From an uncultured Bacilli bacterium (lineage in GTDB: Bacteria; Bacillota_I; Bacilli_A; RFN20; CAG-826): a DNA stretch of 47,735 bases. The notes beneath the pieces are model-generated. The model was not told where the DNA came from. It did no database searches and worked only from the letters and a program-made list of their open reading frames with translations. Numbering within the stretch: the first letter of the stretch is position 1; each line of letters starts with the position of its first letter. Position numbers and translations under genes: made by a program. Below, piece after piece: positions 38,361 through 45,104 of this stretch. The DNA lies in the NCBI GenBank assembly GCA_944327845.1, contig CALVHN010000008.1:1-47735 (forward strand). The letters run 5' to 3'.

Positions 38361-39620
38361 TCAGATTTTTTCTAATCTATAAGGTAACATATCAATATTT
38401 ATTTCGAAAAGTTTAACTTTTGATTTTGCTTCACTTGCAGTTAAAAGTCCATAATCAGTAAACTCATTTAAAATCTTAAAAGCGCCTTGCTTAGTAATAT
38501 CGTTTTTTATCCAAGAAGCAAAATCTTTATAAGTAAACTTGCCTTTTGAATTGACCATTATCTTCTTTAAATATACTTTTTCGTTTTCTGTTAAAACAAT
38601 ATTTTTGTTTTTAAGTATTGTGTCTGCGTATTCAACATTTTTATAACAATTAGTTTGATTGACTAAAATTTTAAAGATATAGATCAAAAAATAAGTTAAA
38701 TCATTATTTGAGTCTCTCGTGTTTCTAAGAGCTTGATAATATTTGTTTTTTGTATCATCAATTGCTTCTGATAGAACAGGGACCATTAAAGAATTTGCTA
38801 ATAAGCTTATCCAAAACGAAACCATTCTTGCTGTTCTCCCATTATAATCAAAGTAAGGATGAATATAGACTATATAAAAATGAGCAATATTAGGCAAAAC
38901 TACATTAGTCATACTATCGCCTTTAGATATTTCATTATTTACATACTCAAAAAGTGAGCCCATACAACTTTCGATTTTATCATGAGGACAACCGTTATAA
39001 CTATCTACTTCAACTTCATCGTATCTATAGTACTCGCCTGACCTTAAGTTATAATCATCTTCTAAACATCCTTCGCTAAGAATACAATATAGTTTAAATA
39101 AATTTTCTTTGTTAAATGTTGGCTTAGTCAAAACAAAATCAACTGCTTTAACCATATTTTTTATAATATGATCATTTAGGTTTTGAGGTTGAATTTTTTC
39201 TCTTGTAAGTTCGTCAATCCTTTTTCTTGTTGAATTTACTGCCTCAATAGACAATGTTCCTTCAATTTCAGAATAAATTCTAGAGCGTATTATTTCACTT
39301 TGATATCGAGTTGCAATCAAACTATTGTGCTTTTCGAAATCATCAGATATAGAATTTAAATAAAGTTGAAAATAGTCTAATAATTCTCTGCAATTAAAGT
39401 AATATATGTTTTTTCCATCAAAAGTATTAAGTTTAATATCTTTTCGAAATTGATTAAAATTTATTGCTTCGTTTTTTTTATAAGTCAGAAAATTATTAAA
39501 TTCTTCTACAGAAAAATTGAATCCATACCTTTGATTGTATAAGATGTCACTTTTCTCTAAATATTTTTCATGAATCATATAATTTAATAAAGATTCAAAT
39601 TTTTCTAATTTGTCAACCAT
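38361..39620 (-). CDS. Fic-domain protein with altered motif
   Basis: 419 residues. Fic proteins transfer AMP (or other phosphate groups) to target proteins. The Fic motif is HPYFDYNGRTAR at 254-265; the catalytic His254 and the NGRxxR end are present. The glycine before Asn is replaced by Tyr259, which sits in the phosphate-binding loop, so activity may differ from classical AMPylators. A SEIEG stretch at 117-121 resembles the class II inhibitory helix, and the last ~80 residues look like a winged helix. No good ribosome site precedes the ATG. It stands alone beside an IS remnant in the island. A regulator or toxin role is possible. Confidence 0.85.
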   Translation of the reverse strand: MVDKLEKFESLLNYMIHEKYLEKSDILYNQRYGFNFSVEEFNNFLTYKKNEAINFNQFRKDIKLNTFDGKNIYYFNCRELLDYFQLYLNSISDDFEKHNSLIATRYQSEIIRSRIYSEIEGTLSIEAVNSTRKRIDELTREKIQPQNLNDHIIKNMVKAVDFVLTKPTFNKENLFKLYCILSEGCLEDDYNLRSGEYYRYDEVEVDSYNGCPHDKIESCMGSLFEYVNNEISKGDSMTNVVLPNIAHFYIVYIHPYFDYNGRTARMVSFWISLLANSLMVPVLSEAIDDTKNKYYQALRNTRDSNNDLTYFLIYIFKILVNQTNCYKNVEYADTILKNKNIVLTENEKVYLKKIMVNSKGKFTYKDFASWIKNDITKQGAFKILNEFTDYGLLTASEAKSKVKLFEINIDMLPYRLEKI

Positions 39621-39699
39621 ATTGTAAACCTATTAATTTTTATTTATTATATAAGTTGTAAACAAAATTGTAAACTAAATTATAAATTAATATTACTAT

Positions 39700-39867
39700 T
39701 TAATATTTAACTAGCATTACATATAAGCTATTATCTATATCCATAATCTCAGCCTTACCACTATTAATTTCCATAAATACTTCTCTAACTATATAGAAGT
39801 TAGAGAAGATATCTTCTAATAATATGTAATAAGAAAATGCCCAATTTCTCGAGCAAATATCTTTCAT
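39700..39867 (-). pseudogene. Small ORF, likely remnant
   Basis: 55 codons from the internal ATG (MKDICSRNWAF...), with gene-like composition (YIVREVFMEINSGKAEIMDI) but no ribosome site and no recognised family. The same frame stays open upstream through the border repeats at 39,911-39,978, which suggests the 5' part was replaced when the adjacent cassette arrived. An 11-bp hairpin (CTTCTCTAACT, 39,780) lies inside. Confidence 0.35.
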
Positions 39868-39910
39868 TTTGAGACCATTGCTTTGTATCAAAATGTTAGT
39901 TATAAAATGT

Positions 39911-39978
39911 GGTTGCACATCAATATTGATACATTTAGCCCTTTTTACAAGGGGTTGCACTACAACATTGATACATTT
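39911..39978 (+). repeat. Two direct repeats at the left border of the cassette
   Basis: GGTTGCAC, nine variable bases, then GATACATTT occurs at 39,911-39,936 and 39,953-39,978, with 42 nt between starts. The second copy contains TACAACATTGATACA (39,961-39,975), whose exact reverse complement is at 44,797-44,811. Confidence 0.7.
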
Positions 39979-39982
39979 CAAA

Positions 39983-40005
39983 GGGGATGGGAGGAATCGA
40001 ACGGA
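39983..40005 (-). other. tRNA T-arm-like sequence at cassette border
   Basis: Right after the nuclease stop, the minus strand reads GTTCGATTCCTCCCATCCCC, like the 3' half of a tRNA (T-loop plus acceptor strand). No matching 5' half is present. Two more GTTCGAYTCC sequences lie at the other border (44,820 and 44,889). They may be attachment-site remnants. Confidence 0.4.
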
Positions 40006-42849
40006 TTATTCAACAATTTTCCATCTAAAGCCAAAGGCCTTTTCCTGCCTTCCACTACAACAATTTGAGATTTGAGACGCAGCAGAACGGCTTTTCCCAT
40101 ATTTCTCAGCCGCCTTTGTCATCGAAGAAAACACTTCCCCAGTGTCGATGTTCATCACTTTAGTTGAAATGGACTTTGAACAACGAGGGCAATTAGGATG
40201 GTTGATCCTGTTACTAGGTGCCGCTTCCCATTCGTATCCACAATCAGGACATTTCCACCAAACTTTTCTATTCGACTTTGGTTTCAATTGCGAAGGCGAA
40301 ACATCGTTTTTCTCATAATTCCAAAATTTGAGCACTTCAGGATTTAAAGTGGCTAGATCATTAACTCCTTCAATAGCATATCTGCCACTGCAATATGGGC
40401 ATCCTGCCTTTTGTCTATTGTGGATTAATGCTTGATAAGAATGTCCTTCAGGACACAACCACCAAACTTTTTTAGAGAAGCTAATTCCAATATTATGTGG
40501 ATCAACAAAAGTATTCTTTTCGTAATCCCATTCTTTGAGCAAATCAGGGAAAAGAGTAGCGAAATCATTAAAGCCGCTCAACACCAACTTGCCACTACAA
40601 TAAGGACATCCAGTTCCTTTCATTCTAGACTTTATTTGCGCTTTCCACCTATGCCCTTTGGAACATATCCAAGAATAGGTCATATCACCATAGTTGCCTA
40701 GGACATCGGTTGGTGTTAGTCCTTCATTGTTTTCATAATCCCATTCCTTTGCTAAATCAGGATTTATAGTTGCCAAATCATTCACCCCAACAATTACACT
40801 TGGTTTCTTTTTCGGAGATAAGGACAAGCCCCTTAATTCCGAATCGGTAATTGAGCCTGATGCTTCAGTTGAATTTATTTTCTTTCTTTCACTAAGAGAT
40901 TTCTTTATCTCTTCAGCTCGGCAAATCGGGCATTTACCACCTGAAACGCGATTAATGATAGAAGCAACCCATTGATGCCCGCATTTGCCTTTCCACCATA
41001 TTTGTTGGGTAGAAGTTTTCGAGAACATCGTGGGCTTAAGATTTAAATTTTTCGTTGGATGCCACTCTTCTGCCAAATCAGGGCACTGATATGCAAATGA
41101 ATTTGTTCTTAGTTGATGCTTAAAAGAAGCCAAGATTTCATTTGAATCATCATCTATGTTGATAGAAATTGTTTTATGTGGCTCGTCAAGAGATTCAATG
41201 ATGTTTGCAATGATTTGATCTAATGTATAGGAATCCGATAATTTGTATATCGTTACACAAGGCGTGGATTCCATATCAGGACAACCTTTTTCTCTTACTC
41301 TGATTAAATGGATGCCGTGCTTTTCACAAATATGATTCTTCCTTATATCTTTTTTGATATCTTGATGCCAATTTTCGCCGTCGTATTCAATTCCAATGGA
41401 CTTGCTTGGTAAATATATATCCAATTCGACTTTTAGATGCCTATCCCCATTAATAGCTTCAGGAAAAGCCTTGGAAATATAGAAGTAAATTGCTTGCTCA
41501 GGAAAAGAAGACCTAAGATACTTGCTACATTCAGGGCATCCTGATCCATTATGTCTTTCAACTAGTGCAGATTTCCACGAATGGCCAAATTCGCACTTCC
41601 ACCAAACTTCGTTATGGGATCCAGCTATAAAATCTTCAGGTTTTAAATCACCATTTTTCTCGTAATCCCATTCTTCGATTAAGTCGGGATGAATGGTGGC
41701 AAAATCATTGAACCCTCGTAAAAGCCTATGGTTAGAGCAATAAGGACAACCGTTGCCTGCGTGTCTTTGTTCTACTGACGCTTCATAAGAATGCCCTTTT
41801 GGGCAAACCCACCAAACTTTTGTCCTTGATGAAAATGATACTTCCTCAGGCTTTATTGAGTTTTTATTGTAATCCCATTCAGTTAAAAGTTCAGGGTGCC
41901 GCTCTGCGAATGACCCTCTATTTTTAAGAATGGTTTTATATGCCAAAGCCTTGCCTTCTTCTATGCCGCATTTTGGACACCCACTATGTCTATTGGTTCT
42001 ATTTCCTGCTGACGCTTGATATGACAAGCCACATTTCGGGCATATCCACCAATATTTTTTAAGGCTTCCCGCGAATATGTCAGACGGAACAATCGGAAAA
42101 TTCTTTTCGTAATCCCAATCTTTTGATACCTCAGGATTCGTTGTTTCTAAATCATTAAAACCTTTTAAAAGCTTCTTGTGGGAACAATAAGGGCAACCAG
42201 TGTTTCCGAATGCTCGAGCATCAGGAGTCGCTTGGTATGAATGCCCATTAGAACAAATCCACCAAAACTTTTTTCCACTCCTCTTTAAAATGTTTTCAGG
42301 TCTGATTGGATAATTCTTTTCGTAATCCCATTCAGTAGCCAACGATGGAAAAGAAGTCTTGAAATCATTCTTACCAATAATAGGTTTTTGTCCTGCGCAG
42401 TAAGGACACCCAGTATGTCCTATTGTTCTAGAAGAAACTCGGCTTTCATAGCTATGCCCATTTGGGCAGACCCACCAAACTTTTTTATTAGATTTTGAAA
42501 GAATATTTGATGGTTTTATTTCTCCGTTTTTGGAATAATCCCATTGATTGGCAATATCAGGGTAAAGGGTTTCTAAATCATTAAAACCTTTGTAGGCCTG
42601 CTTAGGATATTTTGAAATGAACGGGCAACCGTTTTCTTGCCTTGAATAAATTGCTGCCTCCCATTCGAAATCAAAATGACGACCAGTGTTTGGATCATCG
42701 TATGGTAGAAACCACCAAACCTTCTTTTTAGAAGAAGCCGTGACATCTCTTGGAGTAAGTGAACCGTTTTTTGTTGGATGCCATTCCTTAGCTATTTCAG
42801 GGTAAAGGGTTTCTAAATCATTAATACCTCTAATTAATTTCTTACCCAC
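40006..42849 (-). CDS. Giant zinc-ribbon nuclease with PD-(D/E)xK core and NUMOD1-like end
   Basis: 947 residues. About ten copies of a ~68-residue zinc-ribbon/treble-clef module (DUF4379-like) share EWDYEKN, then KKVWWxCPxGHSYxA, then GCPYC: six before and four after a nuclease-like core at ~449-585. In that core Glu452, Asp477 (ELDIYL), Glu488 (GIEYDG) and a late LIRVRE fit a PD-(D/E)xK/Vsr-DUF559 fold. Residues ~895-947 resemble a NUMOD1 DNA-binding tail of homing endonucleases. Module 1 has lost most zinc ligands. It starts with GTG, overlapping the HTH gene's stop by one base; AGAAGG lies upstream. Likely a DNA-targeting nuclease; the target is unknown. It is visibly richer in G+C than flanking genes. 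Confidence 0.8.
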   Translation of the reverse strand: MGKKLIRGINDLETLYPEIAKEWHPTKNGSLTPRDVTASSKKKVWWFLPYDDPNTGRHFDFEWEAAIYSRQENGCPFISKYPKQAYKGFNDLETLYPDIANQWDYSKNGEIKPSNILSKSNKKVWWVCPNGHSYESRVSSRTIGHTGCPYCAGQKPIIGKNDFKTSFPSLATEWDYEKNYPIRPENILKRSGKKFWWICSNGHSYQATPDARAFGNTGCPYCSHKKLLKGFNDLETTNPEVSKDWDYEKNFPIVPSDIFAGSLKKYWWICPKCGLSYQASAGNRTNRHSGCPKCGIEEGKALAYKTILKNRGSFAERHPELLTEWDYNKNSIKPEEVSFSSRTKVWWVCPKGHSYEASVEQRHAGNGCPYCSNHRLLRGFNDFATIHPDLIEEWDYEKNGDLKPEDFIAGSHNEVWWKCEFGHSWKSALVERHNGSGCPECSKYLRSSFPEQAIYFYISKAFPEAINGDRHLKVELDIYLPSKSIGIEYDGENWHQDIKKDIRKNHICEKHGIHLIRVREKGCPDMESTPCVTIYKLSDSYTLDQIIANIIESLDEPHKTISINIDDDSNEILASFKHQLRTNSFAYQCPDLAEEWHPTKNLNLKPTMFSKTSTQQIWWKGKCGHQWVASIINRVSGGKCPICRAEEIKKSLSERKKINSTEASGSITDSELRGLSLSPKKKPSVIVGVNDLATINPDLAKEWDYENNEGLTPTDVLGNYGDMTYSWICSKGHRWKAQIKSRMKGTGCPYCSGKLVLSGFNDFATLFPDLLKEWDYEKNTFVDPHNIGISFSKKVWWLCPEGHSYQALIHNRQKAGCPYCSGRYAIEGVNDLATLNPEVLKFWNYEKNDVSPSQLKPKSNRKVWWKCPDCGYEWEAAPSNRINHPNCPRCSKSISTKVMNIDTGEVFSSMTKAAEKYGKSRSAASQISNCCSGRQEKAFGFRWKIVE

Positions 42850-43025
42850 TATTTCATTTTCCTTCTTAATTCATCTAATTTTCTTTGTACTTTAAAGATG
42901 GGATTGAATTTGCCGTTCTCATATCTATTGACCGATGCGAAAGAGATACCTAAAAGCTCTGTGAACTCAGTTTGGGTCATCATCATCCTCAATCTAATGT
43001 TCTTGAATTCTTCGGGGGTAAACAT
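42849..43025 (-). CDS. Small XRE-type helix-turn-helix protein
   Basis: 58 residues from ATG at 43,025 to TAG at 42,849. The sequence has a Cro/CI-type helix-turn-helix: MMTQTEFTELLGISFASVNR followed by YENGKFNP, the standard XRE recognition-helix pattern. AGGAGATAAGT precedes the start. It lies between the HEPN-like gene (2-nt gap) and the nuclease (1-nt overlap), so it is made from the same message. It probably represses the cassette's own promoter or guides nuclease expression. It could also be an antitoxin, which is inference. Confidence 0.85.
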   Translation of the reverse strand: MFTPEEFKNIRLRMMMTQTEFTELLGISFASVNRYENGKFNPIFKVQRKLDELRRKMK

Positions 43026-43027
43026 AC

Positions 43028-43456
43028 TTATCTCCTATAAACCTCACTGCAAAGTTTTATTCTTACCTTCTCGACGTTCCTGAAAACAACCGAGAGCCTG
43101 TCATGGTCCTTTGTCAGTTTTTGGCACTGCTTCGCATACTCATCGGAATAAATGAAATTTTCTTCGTACATAAACTCGGTGAAAACCTTATGCGCCCAAT
43201 GGTTCCTGTTTTTGGATAATTGTTTGAGGAAATTATAGTCGCCGCTAGATATGTTCGGCTTCCCATCCTCGTTGTCTAATGCCTTTAGCAGATCAATCAT
43301 CTGCCCAAGAGTCCTGTTTTCGACCCTGTCCAAATTATCGTTGACATTGCCTTCATGCATATATGCGTAGATAAGCTTCAAATCGTGTTCGACGACTTGG
43401 TAGTACATTATCGTCTCGCTATGGAGAATCTTGAATTCATCGAAGTTCATAATCAT
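43028..43456 (-). CDS. HEPN-like protein with RNxxxH motif (copy 1)
   Basis: 142 residues, all-helical in appearance. EHDLKLIYAYM at 23-33 and Arg84-Asn85-x3-His89 (RNHWAH) match the layout of HEPN RNases, in which Rx4-6H is catalytic. A closely related protein is encoded at 45,105-45,542 (shared ALDNxDGKP, DY-L, RN-x3-H and DHxRL). Its ATG overlaps the stop of the upstream DUF2075-like gene by 4 nt (ATGA). HEPN proteins in such islands are often toxins or defence effectors. No MNT-type antitoxin partner is seen. G+C-rich codons unlike the host. Confidence 0.65.
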   Translation of the reverse strand: MIMNFDEFKILHSETIMYYQVVEHDLKLIYAYMHEGNVNDNLDRVENRTLGQMIDLLKALDNEDGKPNISSGDYNFLKQLSKNRNHWAHKVFTEFMYEENFIYSDEYAKQCQKLTKDHDRLSVVFRNVEKVRIKLCSEVYRR

Positions 43457-43764
43457 TTAATCTCCAATGTGTATTCCATGTACTTTTGGAAGGTCGTGTT
43501 TTTCCAAAAGCCGAGCCTGATGCCATCGATTCCCCTCGTGAGGAGGATGTAATAGATATTCAAGACGGACAGCGTGAATTCGAATTTGTTCTTCTGGTCA
43601 ACCATCTCGTCGGCATTGAATTTCCCATTCACATTGTAGAAATGGTCTGGATTGGCATACAAATGCCCATTGGCGTCGATTTCCAAGTCATTGCCGATAA
43701 GAACGCCTACTTTATTCAAATCAAGTCGAAAATGTCGATAAACACTAGTGTTTTTCTTTAACAT
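43453..43764 (-). pseudogene. C-terminal fragment of a DUF2075 (helicase-like) protein
   Basis: 103 codons. LNKVGVLIGNDLEID and NIYYILLTRGIDGIRLGF match the end of DUF2075 proteins (Schlafen-group DNA/RNA helicases of ~600 residues, with VGVIIGxDL and YxxLLTRG motifs). The ATPase part is missing, and the frame begins inside the end of the upstream gene with no proper ribosome site. It is probably what remains after an internal deletion, though the 3' coupling to the HEPN-like gene is intact. It could instead survive as a short stand-alone domain. Confidence 0.6.
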
Positions 43765-44296
43765 ATTTCCAATGGCATTCTCTTAGTTCACTTCTCAATC
43801 GCTCTTTCGAGAACTTGGCACCGATATCCTCGCAGATGAGAGAAATCAATTGCCAAAGCATATCTTTGGGTGCGGCATCGATATAATCGCACAGGTTTTG
43901 GCTATTTATGGCTTTGGCTTGCTCATCCAACCCACTGAAGTAAACGCCATACCTGATTTCCGCCTCGGCTTGCTCGTACAGGTCAAAGCCATCGAAGACT
44001 GGTCCTGTGGCGTAGCTTTCGTTCAAAGGGAACATGATGGCGGCATCGAACACCTTATCGTTGATGGTTAGCCAGGAATGGTCGAAAGCACCTCCGTACA
44101 ATCCAGCTTCGCCGATGCAAGGGGTGGATTCGATGCCCAAAACTTTGCATATCGCAAAAAGCACCGCCACGCTAGGATGGCAGGCACCGCTCCAACCCTG
44201 TTCGTCTATGAATTGGCAGACCAGGCTAAAAGCGCGCTTGAACTTCGATTCGTTTTTTATTCCCAAATGGATATTCTTGATTGTCTTCATAATCAC
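43745..44296 (-). CDS. Transglutaminase-like cysteine protein
   Basis: 183 residues with an apparent Cys-His-Asp triad: Cys39 in WSGACHPSVAVLF, His73 in FDHSWLTI and Asp84 in KVFDAA. This spacing is typical of transglutaminase/papain-like folds, which cleave or modify proteins. No signal peptide, so it acts in the cytoplasm. The ATG overlaps the preceding gene by 4 nt (ATGA), and the 3' end overlaps the DUF2075 fragment by 20 nt. The exact family was not recognised. G+C-rich, foreign in composition. Confidence 0.55.
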   Translation of the reverse strand: MIMKTIKNIHLGIKNESKFKRAFSLVCQFIDEQGWSGACHPSVAVLFAICKVLGIESTPCIGEAGLYGGAFDHSWLTINDKVFDAAIMFPLNESYATGPVFDGFDLYEQAEAEIRYGVYFSGLDEQAKAINSQNLCDYIDAAPKDMLWQLISLICEDIGAKFSKERLRSELRECHWKYVKEKH

Positions 44297-44726
44297 CCAA
44301 AATACTTCCGAATGATGTTCCTCTTCTCGGCATCGAATTCCTCTTCGATGAGGTCATTGATTTCCTCGGGCAGATCACCGATATAGAGCTTCAGGAGACC
44401 CTTGAGCTTCTTGAGCCTCTCGTATTGCTTGTCTGCGCCAACCTGCTCCTTCTCATTCACGAGGTTACTGACCAACATAGTCGGATCCTGGGAATAGCAG
44501 GATTTGAAGTTCTCATAGGGTAGTCGGTGAGCTTGCCTTCGTTGTGGAGGGTCTCCACGGCAACCGCCACTTTTGCCTTGGTGGATAGCTTCTCGTCCTG
44601 ATGATGGGTTTTGTAGATTTGGACAAGCTGATTGAAAATGAAGGAGTAACTGGAGCGAATATCGGTCACGACAGTCTCCCTCTCCCCCAACGAAAAAATA
44701 TCTTCGTTATGTTCGTTTGGACTCAT
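44293..44726 (-). pseudogene. First cassette gene, unknown, with a frameshift
   Basis: Two frames join near 44,522. The first (44,457-44,726) gives 70 good residues (MSPNEHNEDIFSLGERETVV...) and then runs into an unlikely tail. The second, open from there to 44,293, gives YENFKSCYSQDPTMLVSNLV and then a helical end (KKLKGLLKLYIGDLPEEIND). One missing base after GACTACC accounts for it, restoring about 144 residues. Mostly helical, no recognised family. Strong AAGGAGGA lies 8 nt before the ATG. Either a true mutation, a sequencing error or programmed frameshifting. Confidence 0.6.
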
Positions 44727-44753
44727 TTAAATCGTCCTCCTTATGTGATTTAG

Positions 44754-44762
44754 ATTATAGCA
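44754..44762 (-). promoter_or_regulatory. Extended -10 promoter of the cassette
   Basis: TGCTATAAT on the minus strand is an ideal extended -10 element, 28 nt before the first cassette start and about 35 nt inside the right inverted repeat. The -35 (TTTTAT at 17 nt) is poor, as is usual with extended -10 promoters. All six genes follow without a visible terminator. Confidence 0.7.
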
Positions 44763-44796
44763 TTGATTCTTTATTAATAAAAGGAAGGCGTGTGGG

Positions 44797-44811
44797 TGTA
44801 TCAATGTTGTA
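44797..44811 (+). repeat. Right 15-bp inverted repeat of the cassette
   Basis: TGTATCAATGTTGTA is the exact reverse complement of TACAACATTGATACA at 39,961-39,975. The pair encloses 4.85 kb containing the six-gene G+C-rich operon and its promoter. Flanking bases do not extend the match. Confidence 0.75.
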
Positions 44812-44819
44812 CTAAGGTA

Positions 44820-44910
44820 GTTCGATTCCCCCCAACAAGCCTGATTTCGTGCGCTTCCCTATGCACTTCTATGGGAATCCTCGGCATAGTTCGACTCCCA
44901 CCATTCCACC
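44820..44910 (+). other. Two tRNA T-arm-like half sequences
   Basis: GTTCGATTCCCCCC at 44,820-44,833 and GTTCGACTCCCACCATTCCA from 44,889 have the T-loop pattern GTTCGANTC plus a 3' arm, but the bases before each cannot form the matching 5' arm. They resemble tRNA 3' ends left at an integration site. Covariance-model search would decide. Confidence 0.4.
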
Positions 44911-44962
44911 TAAAAACCTTCCAAACACCCAAAACAGGTGTATATTTGGTCGAAAATTCATT

Positions 44963-44990
44963 AAAAAAGCCCCAATAATCGTATTGGAGC
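44963..44990 (-). terminator. Terminator of the second HEPN-like cassette
   Basis: On the minus strand GCTCCAATA, loop CGAT, TATTGGGGC is a fully paired 9-bp stem (one U-G) followed by TTTTTT. It ends transcription of the leftward 45,105 gene. The plus strand gives the same stem with one mismatch and AATTTTTT, so it could work both ways. Confidence 0.8.
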
Positions 44991-45028
44991 AATTTTTTAA
45001 AGATGTCTTTGTGCTATCGCTTTGATAC

Positions 45029-45083
45029 AAAACGACACCCCTACTAGCAAAACGAAACCCTTACTAGAAAAACGACACCCTAT
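45029..45083 (+). repeat. Three tandem 20-bp direct repeats
   Basis: AAAACGACACCCCTACTAGC, AAAACGAAACCCTTACTAGA and AAAACGACACCCTATAAAG stand head to tail with no spacer. They resemble protein-binding iterons, or the multiple internal repeats found at IS21-family ends; no transposase lies next to them. Confidence 0.75.
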
Positions 45084-45104
45084 AAAGTGCAGATTTTATC
45101 GCTA

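Larger units (their letters stand above)
44727..45104. other. Intergenic border region of the cassette
   Basis: 378 nt with no gene. From left to right it holds the cassette promoter, the right inverted repeat, two tRNA T-arm-like sequences, a strong minus-strand terminator and three 20-bp direct repeats. The G+C content is mixed, as expected at a junction of foreign segments. Confidence 0.6.

Noticed and set aside
43486-44386. Several long plus-strand frames opposite the G+C-rich cassette genes
   Set aside because: Long antisense frames are expected opposite G+C-rich codons; the minus-strand genes have start/stop coupling, ribosome sites and family motifs.
44801-44992. 63-codon minus-strand frame between the two HEPN-like cassettes
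   Set aside because: It spans the terminator stem and the tRNA-like sequences, has no ribosome site, and looks non-protein.
45029-45083. CRISPR array
   Set aside because: The three 20-bp units are contiguous with no spacers, and there are no cas genes in the window.
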